Below are positions 8,054 to 15,372 of a stretch of DNA of 64,000 nucleotides, in pieces. This DNA is from Vicinamibacterales bacterium. GTDB lineage: Bacteria > Acidobacteriota > Vicinamibacteria > Vicinamibacterales > SCN-69-37. The stretch lies in NCBI GenBank assembly GCA_030827135.1, contig JAURFE010000002.1, positions 186,001 through 250,000 on the forward strand. The letters are read 5' to 3'. How positions within the stretch are numbered: the first letter of the stretch is position 1; each line of letters opens with the position of its first letter. The notes beneath the pieces are model-generated. The model worked only from the letters and a program-made list of their open reading frames with translations. It was not told the origin of the DNA and made no database searches. The translations under genes and the position numbers were made by a program.

Positions 8054-8054
8054 T
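8049..8054 (+). promoter_or_regulatory. Consensus -10 box TATAAT upstream of the GNAT gene
   Basis: A perfect TATAAT overlaps the end of the preceding gene. The start codon at 8099 is 44 nt downstream, with GGAGAGG in between. No clear -35 lies at 17 nt. Confidence 0.35.
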
Positions 8055-8098
8055 TCACGGAGAGGGCGCGGCGTCACCATCGTCGGCCTGTCACAGTT

Positions 8099-9142
8099 AT
8101 GGCCGACGTCGATTGTTACCGCCCTGAAGACCGCCGCCACGTCGACGCACTCTATCGTCGCGTCTTCGGCCGTGATGCGGCCGACGCCAATCGTTTGCGT
8201 TGGGACTGGCAGTACAAACGCAATCCCCATATGCCCGCTGACCGGCCCCTGATTTGGTTGGCCCGCGAAGGCCAGACGGTCGTCGGCCACTGCGCGAGCA
8301 TGCCGGTACGGCTGCAGGTGCAGGGCCGCGAAATCGACGCGGCGTGGGGTACCGACGTGATGGTCGCGCCCGAACGCCAGCGACAGGGGCTGGGCGAATT
8401 GCTGTTCCGGACCTGGGATCGGGAGGTGGGCGCCGCACTCGGCCTCGGCCTCTCCGCGTCGTCGTCGCAACTGTTCGCCAAACTTCGATGGCACAACGTC
8501 GGACCCGTGCCCTGCATGGTGAAGCCGCTCACCCGCCGCGCGCTCCGGCGTCCGGGGTGGTCGGTCGGCGCCAATCGACTGCTCTCGGCGCTGACGCTGC
8601 CGTGGGTGCGACTGGTCGCCCGATCGCGCCCGCTTCAGGGCGAGGTGCGGATCGTCCGGCAGTTTGATGGGCGCTTCGATGCGTTCTGGTCGCGGGTGTC
8701 GCCGGCATTCGGCCTCGTCGTCAAACGCGATGCGGCGTACCTCAACTGGAAATTCGCGCAGGCCCCGCACGTGCGATACACGGCAGCCGTGCTGGAACGC
8801 GACGGCGAGTTGTCCGGGTACATCGTGTACCGCCATCTCCAGGAGCCGCGGGGCAAGGTCACGCTGGTGGTGGACTGGCTCACGGCCCCTGACGACCAGG
8901 CCGCGTTCCTGACGTTGCTGCGATGGGTCGACCGCGAGTCGCGCGCCGCCGACTCGGACAAAATCCGTGTCTACGCGACCCATGCCGGCTACCGCAGGGC
9001 CTTGCGGCAGTCGGGCTACTTCGCGGTGAAGTCGGCGATGGAGTTTGTGGCGAAGATCTCCGCGATTGATGTGCCCTCCGCCTTCTATGCGAACACCGAC
9101 ACCTGGCACGTCACGCTCGGTGACTCCGATCAGGATCGATGA
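8099..9142 (+). CDS. GNAT family N-acetyltransferase, two GNAT domains
   Basis: A 347-aa protein with a tandem-GNAT layout. The first domain carries the acetyl-CoA loop in DVMVAPERQRQGLGELLFRTW (about residues 83-103, matching Q/RxxGxG/A). The second (about residues 190-330) has FGLVVKRDAAYLNWKF and GYIVYRHL. Such double-GNAT proteins often acylate sugars or small molecules. The substrate is unknown, although the glycan operon ends less than 1 kb upstream. The ATG is the first in the frame after a TATAAT hexamer. Confidence 0.8.
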   Translation: MADVDCYRPEDRRHVDALYRRVFGRDAADANRLRWDWQYKRNPHMPADRPLIWLAREGQTVVGHCASMPVRLQVQGREIDAAWGTDVMVAPERQRQGLGELLFRTWDREVGAALGLGLSASSSQLFAKLRWHNVGPVPCMVKPLTRRALRRPGWSVGANRLLSALTLPWVRLVARSRPLQGEVRIVRQFDGRFDAFWSRVSPAFGLVVKRDAAYLNWKFAQAPHVRYTAAVLERDGELSGYIVYRHLQEPRGKVTLVVDWLTAPDDQAAFLTLLRWVDRESRAADSDKIRVYATHAGYRRALRQSGYFAVKSAMEFVAKISAIDVPSAFYANTDTWHVTLGDSDQDR

Positions 9143-9148
9143 TCGCGG

Positions 9149-9154
9149 TATGCT
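9149..9154 (+). promoter_or_regulatory. Putative -10 box of the yqeY gene (leaderless)
   Basis: TATGCT ends 7 nt before the ATG at 9162. It favours this start over the upstream in-frame ATG at 9150, which would lie inside the hexamer. Confidence 0.4.
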
Positions 9155-9161
9155 TGGCGCC

Positions 9162-9617
9162 ATGACTCTCGCAGAACGGATCACTCACGACATCACGGAC
9201 GCCATGCGGCAGCGCGATCAGGTCGCGTTGGGGCCGCTGCGCATGTTCAAGGCCGCCCTGATGAATCGCGAGGTGGAGAAGGGCCGGGCCCTGGACGAGA
9301 GCGAATCGATTCAGGTCCTCAATCAGCTCGTGAAACAACGTCGCGACTCCATCGAGCAGTTCACCGCCGGGGGCCGGACCGACCTGGCCGACAAGGAACA
9401 GGCCGAAGTGACGTTCCTTGAAAAGTATCTTCCGCCCTCAGCCGACCCGGCAGCCATTGCCGCCGCAATCGAGGCTGCGGTGGTCGAGACCGGAGCCGCG
9501 TCCGCCAAGGACATGGGCAAGGTGATGAAAGCCGTGACTGCGGCCCTGGCGGGCCAGACGGTGGACGGCAAGGCGCTGGCCGACGCGGTCAAGCGCCGGC
9601 TCGCCGGATCCAACTGA
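9162..9617 (+). CDS. yqeY: GatB/YqeY domain-containing protein
   Basis: A 151-aa YqeY-type protein: the C-terminal tRNA-binding module of GatB as a stand-alone protein. Motifs are MTLAERITHDITDAMRQRDQ at the N-terminus, LGPLRMFKAALMNREVEKG, EQAEVTFLEKYLPP and AKDMGKVMKAVTAALAGQ near the C-terminus. The length is typical (about 150 aa). The cellular role of YqeY is not settled. A strong terminator follows about 100 bp downstream. Confidence 0.93.
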   Translation: MTLAERITHDITDAMRQRDQVALGPLRMFKAALMNREVEKGRALDESESIQVLNQLVKQRRDSIEQFTAGGRTDLADKEQAEVTFLEKYLPPSADPAAIAAAIEAAVVETGAASAKDMGKVMKAVTAALAGQTVDGKALADAVKRRLAGSN

Positions 9618-9623
9618 ATGCCT

Positions 9624-9715
9624 GTGGCCCCCAACACCCGCCAAACTATTTCTCAGGGGCCCGAGTCTAAACCGGGTGAAGGGCACGCAAGTGCCTCTCA
9701 TCCATCCTCCGGGCA
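9624..9715 (+). other. Structured non-coding segment between yqeY and murJ
   Basis: No open frame is supported here. Two nested pairings can be drawn: GGCCCC near 9624 with GGGGCC near 9657, and a GGGTGA/TCATCC stem enclosing GGCAC-GCAA-GTGCC (9682-9695), a 5-bp stem with a GNRA loop. Together with the terminator that follows, this could be a 5' leader element of murJ or the 3' UTR of yqeY. No known riboswitch class is recognised. Confidence 0.4.
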
Positions 9716-9752
9716 GGGGCATCAATCGCAGGGGTTGATGCCCCTTCTTTTT
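9716..9752 (+). terminator. Rho-independent terminator just before murJ
   Basis: A 10-bp perfect stem, GGGGCATCAA (9716-9725) and TTGATGCCCC (9735-9744), with a 9-nt loop and a TTCTTTTT tail. It ends 7 nt before the murJ ATG, so it either ends the yqeY transcript or acts as an attenuator within the murJ leader. Confidence 0.85.
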
Positions 9753-9759
9753 GCCACGC

Positions 9760-11343
9760 ATGTCTGATCGACTGGCGAAGTCGGCCGGCCTGAACAGCCT
9801 CGCCACCTTGTCGAGCCGGCTGCTCGGGGTGGTCCGCGACATGGTGATGGCCGCCCTGTTCGGCACGACCATGGCCGCCGACGCGTTCAACATCGCGTCG
9901 CGCATCCCCAATCTCGTCCGGGACCTCTTCGCGGAGGGCGCGATGAGCGCGGCGTTTGTCCCGACGTTCACGCGCCATCTCAAGACGCACGGCCGCGAGG
10001 CCGCCTGGCGGCTCGGCAATCTGGTCATCAATGCGCTCATTGTGGTGACGGGGGGCCTGGTGGTGCTGGGCCTCCTCTTCACCGAGCCGATGCTCCTGCT
10101 GCTGGGCGATGACTTTGCCGCCGCCGACGGCGGTGAAAAGCTGGAACTTACGGTGCTGCTGGCGCGCGTGGTGATGCCGTTCCTGACGCTGGTCGCGGTA
10201 GCAGTCGCGCTGGCGGGCATGCTGAATTCCCTGCGGCGGTTTTTTATTCCCGCGCTGTCGCCGGCCCTCTACAACGTCGCGGTCATCGTCAGTGCGATCA
10301 CGTTTGTCCCGATCGCCCAGTGGCTGGGGTGGCATCCCATTCTCGGAATCGCGATTGGCTCGCTGGTCGGCGGGGTCCTGCAGATCGCGGTGCAACTGCC
10401 CTCGCTGTATCGGGAGGGATTCCGGTACCGTCCGATTTTCGATTTCCGTGATCCCGGCCTGCGGGAGATCCTGTTGCTGATGGGACCGGGCACCATCGGC
10501 GTCGCTGCGGCCCAGGTGAATCTGCTGGTCAACACGGCGCTGGCCGCGGGCATCGAGGGGGCCGTCACGTCGCTGCAGTACGCCTTCCGCCTGATGTACC
10601 TGCCGATCGGCCTGTTCGGCGTGGCCATCGCCACGGTCTCGCTGCCCGAGGTGGCGCGCCAGGCCACCGCCGGCGCCTTTGGCGACATGCAGCGCACGAT
10701 CTCGCGGAGCCTGCGGATGATGCTCATGTTGAGTGTGCCCGCCACCGTGGGCCTGATGGTGCTCGCCACCCCGATCGTCGCGCTCGTGTTCGAACGAGGC
10801 GCGTTTGATGCCACCAGCACGCAGGCGACGGCAGCCGCGTTGTTGTTTTATGCGCCGGGCATCCTGGGGTACTCCGTCGTGAAGATTGCGTCGCCCTGCT
10901 TCTACGCCATGCGTGATGCGCGCACGCCGGTGATGGTCAGTCTCGCCACGATTGCGATCAACCTGGTGCTGAACGTGACGCTGGTGCGTGTGATGGGATT
11001 CACGGGGCTTGCTCTCGGCACGGCGATCGCCTCGATGTTTAATGCGACTTTGCTGCTGATGCTGTTGTCGCGGCGACTTGACGGGCTTGAGAACGCCCGC
11101 GTTGCGCTGGCGTTTGTGAAGATTCTCCTGGCGTCTGCAGTCATGGGGGGCGCATCGTACGGCGTCTCGCAGTGGCTGCCTGGCGTGCTGCCTGTCAGCT
11201 GGCCTCAGGCTGTGGTTGAGGCTCTGCGCGTCTTCGCCGCGATCACCGCGGGACTGCTCGTGCTCGCCCTTGCGGCCTGGGCGCTCCGGCTTCGGGAATT
11301 CATGGACGCGTGGAGCCGTGTCCTCGGCCGGCTGCGCCGCTAA
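9760..11343 (+). CDS. murJ: Lipid II flippase MurJ (MviN)
   Basis: A 527-aa MOP-superfamily flippase that moves lipid II across the inner membrane for peptidoglycan synthesis. The N-terminal signature is clear: GLNSLATLSSRLLGVVRDMV, TTMAADAFNIASRIPNLVRD and LFAEGAMSAAFVPTF. Fourteen or so hydrophobic segments follow. Later motifs are QYAFRLMYLPIGLFGVAIAT and FYAPGILGYSVVKIASPCFYAM. The ATG at 9760 starts 8 nt after the T-tract of a terminator; an in-frame TTG at 9751 lies inside that tract and is unlikely. No ribosome-binding sequence is apparent. A terminator follows the stop. Confidence 0.96.
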   Translation: MSDRLAKSAGLNSLATLSSRLLGVVRDMVMAALFGTTMAADAFNIASRIPNLVRDLFAEGAMSAAFVPTFTRHLKTHGREAAWRLGNLVINALIVVTGGLVVLGLLFTEPMLLLLGDDFAAADGGEKLELTVLLARVVMPFLTLVAVAVALAGMLNSLRRFFIPALSPALYNVAVIVSAITFVPIAQWLGWHPILGIAIGSLVGGVLQIAVQLPSLYREGFRYRPIFDFRDPGLREILLLMGPGTIGVAAAQVNLLVNTALAAGIEGAVTSLQYAFRLMYLPIGLFGVAIATVSLPEVARQATAGAFGDMQRTISRSLRMMLMLSVPATVGLMVLATPIVALVFERGAFDATSTQATAAALLFYAPGILGYSVVKIASPCFYAMRDARTPVMVSLATIAINLVLNVTLVRVMGFTGLALGTAIASMFNATLLLMLLSRRLDGLENARVALAFVKILLASAVMGGASYGVSQWLPGVLPVSWPQAVVEALRVFAAITAGLLVLALAAWALRLREFMDAWSRVLGRLRR

Positions 11344-11402
11344 AGACGTCGGGTGTCTATTTTCGGTTTCAGCGATGCAAAAAAGACACCCGACGTCTTT
11401 TC
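11342..11402 (+). terminator. Strong, probably bidirectional terminator after murJ
   Basis: A 17-bp perfect inverted repeat: AAAGACGTCGGGTGTCT (11342-11358) and its complement at 11384-11400. It is flanked by A-rich and T-rich tracts on both sides and overlaps the murJ stop by 2 bases. The 25-nt loop is longer than usual. Confidence 0.8.
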
Positions 11403-11408
11403 ATCGGA

Positions 11409-11414
11409 TAGCAT
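11409..11414 (+). promoter_or_regulatory. Putative -10 box of the rhomboid gene (leaderless)
   Basis: TAGCAT ends 6 nt before the GTG at 11421. This supports GTG 11421 over the internal ATG at 11445. Confidence 0.4.
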
Positions 11415-11420
11415 CCACCC

Positions 11421-12110
11421 GTGAGCCGCTTTCCCTCACCACCCATGTCGTACTCGATCGGCCCAGGTCCGCTGACGCCGGCCGTCCGGGCGATTATCTA
11501 CATCAACGTCGGTGTATACGCGGTGCTGCTGATCCTGAGCGGCTTCGTCACGTGGCTCGGGTTGATTCCGGAACTGGTCGTGACACGCGGCTTCGTGTGG
11601 CAGGTCGTCACGTATCAGTTTGTGCACACCGAGGTCTTCCACATCCTCTTCAACATGTTGTGGGTCTGGATGTTCGGCGTGGATCTCGAGCGGCGATGGG
11701 GCACGGTGCCCTTTGCGAAGTATTACCTCATCGTGGGCACCACGGCCGGCGTGGCGACGGTGGTGGTCTCGCTGCTGCCCTTTGCCTGGGCCCAGTCGTC
11801 GTACTGGGCGGTCACCATTGGCGCCTCCGGTGCCGGCTACGGACTGATGCTCGCCTGGGCCATCGTGTTCCCACACCGGTCGATCTACTTTTTCGGGATC
11901 GTGCCGATACCGGCCCGCGTCTTCGCGCTGATTACCGGCGCCATTTCGCTGTCGATGGCCATTTCGTCCGGAGGCAACAGCAATATCGCCCATGTGGCGC
12001 ACCTCGCGGGCCTGGGGGCCGGGTGGCTGTATCTGAAGACACCGCGCCCGACATTCCCCTCTGCGCCGCCGCGCCCGCCGCGGCCCGATTACATCCGCCG
12101 CGTCCACTGA
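11421..12110 (+). CDS. Rhomboid family intramembrane serine protease
   Basis: 229 aa with six or so membrane helices. The catalytic dyad is visible: serine in GASGAGYGLMLAWA (GxSG motif) and histidine in AHVAHLAGLGAGW. The HTEVFHILFNMLWVWMFG segment matches the conserved helix-2 HxxxNM region. The C-terminal tail is cytoplasmic and proline-rich. It cleaves within membrane helices of substrate proteins; the substrate is not known. The start is probably GTG 11421 with a close upstream -10; ATG 11445 would remove 8 residues. It stands alone between the murJ terminator and the E1 gene. Confidence 0.93.
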   Translation: MSRFPSPPMSYSIGPGPLTPAVRAIIYINVGVYAVLLILSGFVTWLGLIPELVVTRGFVWQVVTYQFVHTEVFHILFNMLWVWMFGVDLERRWGTVPFAKYYLIVGTTAGVATVVVSLLPFAWAQSSYWAVTIGASGAGYGLMLAWAIVFPHRSIYFFGIVPIPARVFALITGAISLSMAISSGGNSNIAHVAHLAGLGAGWLYLKTPRPTFPSAPPRPPRPDYIRRVH

Positions 12111-12146
12111 TCGGCCCTCTCGGCCGGTATAGAATTGAAGCCCGAG

Positions 12147-14261
12147 ATGCACACTGCCGCTTCCACAGACGCTGCCTACGAGGGCCTGACGCGCACGGAC
12201 CTCCTCAAGGTGTACCGCACGATGCTGACGTCACGTCGCATCGACGACAAGGAAATCCAGCTCAAGAATCAGAGCCTCATCTTCTTCCAGATCAGCGGCG
12301 CCGGCCATGAGGCGGTCCTGACCGCCACGGGCATGCAGATGAAGCCCGGGCACGACTGGTTTTACCCGTATTATCGCGACCGCGCGTTGTGCCTCGCGAT
12401 CGGCATGACCCCGCTCGAGATGTTCCTGAGCGGCGTGGGCGCGGCCGACGATCCCAACAGTGGCGGCCGACAGATGCCGTCGCACTGGGGACACAAAGCG
12501 CTCAACATCGTCTCGCAGGCGAGCCCCACCGGCACCCAGTGCCTGCAGGCGGTCGGCTGCGCTGAAGCGGGCCGCCTGTACGAGCAATTGACGGACATCC
12601 CAGGCCGCGAACCGAAGTTTCAGACGGACGAAGTCGTGTACGTCTCACTCGGTGACGGCACCGTCAGCGAAGGCGAGTTCTGGGAATCGCTCAACGCGGC
12701 ATGCGTCGGCAAGCTCCCCGTCCTTTTCATGATCGAGGACAACGGCTACGCGATCTCGGTGCCGGTTGAAGTGCAGACGCCTGGCGGCGACATGTCCAGG
12801 CTCGTGGAGGGGTTCCCCGGGCTCAAGGTCCTGCGCTGTGACGGCACGGACTTCCTGGAGAGCTATCGCACGGCGGCCGAAGCCCTCGCGTACTGCCGCT
12901 CTCGCAAGGGCCCGGCCCTGATTCACGCCAAGGTCGTCCGCCCCTACTCGCACTCGTTGTCGGACGATGAGAAGTTGTACAAGACGCCGGCCGAACGGGC
13001 CGCCGAGGCGACGCGGGATCCGATCACGAGGTTTGCGGCGTGGCTGCAGGCAGAGGGGCTGGCCACCGAGGCGGACCTGAGCGCCATCGCCAGGGACGTG
13101 GACGCTGAAGTGCTCGCCGCGTCTGACGCCGCGGTGAAGGCGGCGAAACCCGGCAAAGAAACCGCCGGCTGGTACGTGTACTCACCCGACGTGGACCCGA
13201 CCAGCGCGGCGTTCGACACGCCGCCTGTTCCGGAGGGAAAACCCGACACGATGGTGGCCGCGATCAATCGCACGATGAAGGACGAAATGGCGCGCAATCC
13301 GCGCATTGTTGTCTTCGGCGAGGACGTGGCGGACGCGACGCACGAAGAGAAGCTCAGCGAAGTGCAGGGCAAGGGCGGCGTGTTCAAGGTGACGCACGGT
13401 CTGCAGAAGGCCTATGGCGGCACACGCGTATTCAACGCGCCGCTGGCCGAGGCGAACATCATCGGTCGGGGCATCGGCATGGCGACGCGCGGGATCAAGC
13501 CCGTCGTGGAGATCCAGTTCTTCGACTACATCTGGCCGGCCATGATGCAGCTGCGCGACGAGATGTCGATGATGCGGTACCGCTCGAGCAACTTCTTTGC
13601 GTGCCCGATGGTGGTACGCACCGCGATCGGCGGGTACCTGCGCGGCGGCGCGCCGTATCACAGCCAGTCGGGCGAGAGCATCTTCGCACACTGTCCCGGG
13701 ATCCGGATCGCGTACCCGTCGAACGCCCAGGATGCGGCCGGGTTGCTCCGCACGTCCATCCGGTGCGATGACCCGGTGTTGTTCCTCGAACACAAACACC
13801 TGTACCGCCAGACGTACAACAAAGGCGAGTACACCGGGCCCGACTACATGATTCCGTTCGGCAAAGCCGCGGTGAAGCGTGACGGCACGGATGTCACCGT
13901 GGTGACGTGGGGCGCACTCGTGCAGCGGACGTTGCTCGCCGCGCAACAGGCCGAGAAGGAAGGCATCAGCGTGAAGGTGCTCGACCTGCGCACCATCATG
14001 CCGTACGACTTCGACGCCATCGCGGATGCCGTGAAGGCGACCAACCGCCTGGTCATTGCCCACGAAGATCAGTTGACCTGCGGCTTCGGTGCGGAACTGG
14101 CCGCCCGCACGGCGAGCGATCTCTTTGAGTATCTCGACGCTCCGGTGAAGCGCGTCGCGGCGATGGACTGCCCGGTCGCGTACTGCCCCGACCTTGAAGA
14201 AGTGATCCTGCCGGGTTCTGCCGATGTCCTCGCCGCGATTCTGGAGACGGCGAAGTACTAG
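12147..14261 (+). CDS. 2-oxoacid dehydrogenase E1, fused alpha and beta subunits
   Basis: 704 aa joining an E1-alpha domain (about residues 20-345) to an E1-beta domain (about 370-704). The thiamine-diphosphate motif [15 protein letters not shown] sits near residue 169 and ends at DNGYAIS. The beta part has [38 protein letters not shown] and [15 protein letters not shown]. It decarboxylates branched-chain 2-oxoacids (or pyruvate) and passes the acyl group to an E2. No E2 or E3 gene is in this window. An in-frame TTG at 12135 is possible, but the ATG gives the usual N-terminus. A TAGAAT hexamer lies 11 nt upstream. Confidence 0.93.
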   Translation: MHTAASTDAAYEGLTRTDLLKVYRTMLTSRRIDDKEIQLKNQSLIFFQISGAGHEAVLTATGMQMKPGHDWFYPYYRDRALCLAIGMTPLEMFLSGVGAADDPNSGGRQMPSHWGHKALNIVSQASPTGTQCLQAVGCAEAGRLYEQLTDIPGREPKFQTDEVVYVSLGDGTVSEGEFWESLNAACVGKLPVLFMIEDNGYAISVPVEVQTPGGDMSRLVEGFPGLKVLRCDGTDFLESYRTAAEALAYCRSRKGPALIHAKVVRPYSHSLSDDEKLYKTPAERAAEATRDPITRFAAWLQAEGLATEADLSAIARDVDAEVLAASDAAVKAAKPGKETAGWYVYSPDVDPTSAAFDTPPVPEGKPDTMVAAINRTMKDEMARNPRIVVFGEDVADATHEEKLSEVQGKGGVFKVTHGLQKAYGGTRVFNAPLAEANIIGRGIGMATRGIKPVVEIQFFDYIWPAMMQLRDEMSMMRYRSSNFFACPMVVRTAIGGYLRGGAPYHSQSGESIFAHCPGIRIAYPSNAQDAAGLLRTSIRCDDPVLFLEHKHLYRQTYNKGEYTGPDYMIPFGKAAVKRDGTDVTVVTWGALVQRTLLAAQQAEKEGISVKVLDLRTIMPYDFDAIADAVKATNRLVIAHEDQLTCGFGAELAARTASDLFEYLDAPVKRVAAMDCPVAYCPDLEEVILPGSADVLAAILETAKY

Positions 14262-14286
14262 CGCGCACGCAGGGCCCGCCGTCCTC

Positions 14287-14346
14287 GTAGGGCGCGCTGA
14301 ACTTGAGCGCGCCGTCCTCGTAGGGCGCGCTGAACTTGAGCGCGCC
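14287..14346 (+). repeat. Two direct REP-like hairpins (GTAG plus 8-bp stem)
   Basis: Units at 14287-14313 and 14320-14346: GTAG, then GGCGCGCT, loop GAACTTG, AGCGCGCC. The two copies are identical and separated by GTCCTC (period 33 bp). They fill the gap between the E1 gene and the next gene, leaving no room for an ordinary ribosome-binding site before its GTG. Confidence 0.85.
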
Positions 14347-15360
14347 GTGACGCTGGCGTGGGTGGCGTTGGCTGCGACCGCCTTCGCCACAGCCGCGAGC
14401 GCCAGCCAATCCACAGAGATCCTTCGTCCGACTGGCGGTCTATCGCAGCGTGTCTGTGACTCCCTCTACGAACCCATCGCGCTGACGCAGGCGAGCGACG
14501 GCCGGTACCTCCTGCTCGACCGCCGTGCGCACACGGTGTACGCCGTGGATCGCACCGGCGCGAGACTCACCAAGGTGCTTGAGGCCGGCATGCAGAAGGG
14601 TGAAGTGCTGCAACCGGCGGCACTCAGTCTTGCCCCGGACAACGCGTATGCAATCTCCGACGCACCGTTCGGCCAGGAACGCATCCAGGTCTTCAACGGT
14701 GCGGGGTCGCAAATTCGCGCGTTTCTGCGACCGGGCCTGACAACGCCGCGATTGACGATGGGGCCGTTGATTCTGAACGGGGTGGGGTCGCTGCAGTTCA
14801 CCGGGACCTCGTTCTTCATCAACGCCCCTGAGTCAGGCGCGTTGATTTCGGAACTCGATCTGAGCGGCGATCCGGTCCGGCAGTTTGGCACGCTCCGCGC
14901 CACCGGACATGAAGGCGATCGGAACGTCCATCTGGCCCTCAACATTGGTCTCGCGCTGCCCGGTCGCGACGGCAGCGTCACGTTTGTGTTCCAGACCGGC
15001 ACCCCACAGTTCCGGAAGTACGACGCGACCGGCACACTCGTGTTTGAACGCCACATCGAAGGATCGCAGCTCGATCCGTACCTGCACCTGCTGCCCACTG
15101 TGTGGCCCACCAGGAAGATTGGCGACGGCACGTACCCGGTCGTACCGCCCACCGTCCGGACAGCCGCGCTCGATGTGAACGGGAACCTCTGGGTCAGCCT
15201 CGTCGCGCCCTATACCTATGTCTACGACACGCGCGGGGATCGGCTTCGCACCGTGCAGTTCGACGGCACCGGCGGGGCGGCACCCAGCAGTCTCTCCTTC
15301 AGCCGTGCCACGGGCCGCGCACTCGTATTGCCGGGGTGTTACGAGTACGACGTCAAGTAG
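14347..15360 (+). CDS. Exported beta-propeller-like protein of unknown function
   Basis: 337 aa. A GTG start gives a signal peptide (VTLAWVALAATAFATAASAS). The mature part has repeated beta-strand-rich units such as DGRYLLLDRRAHTVYAVDRT and DVNGNLWVSLVAPYTYVYDT, spaced like 6-bladed propellers of the NHL/TolB type. No catalytic motif is seen. The start is uncertain because the frame stays open upstream through the REP pair, and the GTG directly abuts the REP stem. The TAG stop is part of a collapsed REP palindrome shared with the convergent penicillin acylase gene. Confidence 0.62.
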   Translation: MTLAWVALAATAFATAASASQSTEILRPTGGLSQRVCDSLYEPIALTQASDGRYLLLDRRAHTVYAVDRTGARLTKVLEAGMQKGEVLQPAALSLAPDNAYAISDAPFGQERIQVFNGAGSQIRAFLRPGLTTPRLTMGPLILNGVGSLQFTGTSFFINAPESGALISELDLSGDPVRQFGTLRATGHEGDRNVHLALNIGLALPGRDGSVTFVFQTGTPQFRKYDATGTLVFERHIEGSQLDPYLHLLPTVWPTRKIGDGTYPVVPPTVRTAALDVNGNLWVSLVAPYTYVYDTRGDRLRTVQFDGTGGAAPSSLSFSRATGRALVLPGCYEYDVK

Positions 15361-15372
15361 GGCGCGCCCTAC
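15357..15372. repeat. Collapsed REP palindrome at a convergent junction
   Basis: GTAGGGCGCGCCCTAC, a perfect 16-bp palindrome made of two outward REP ends with both loops missing. The top strand supplies the TAG stop (15358-15360) of the propeller gene. The bottom strand supplies the TAG stop (15371-15369) of the penicillin acylase gene. Confidence 0.8.
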
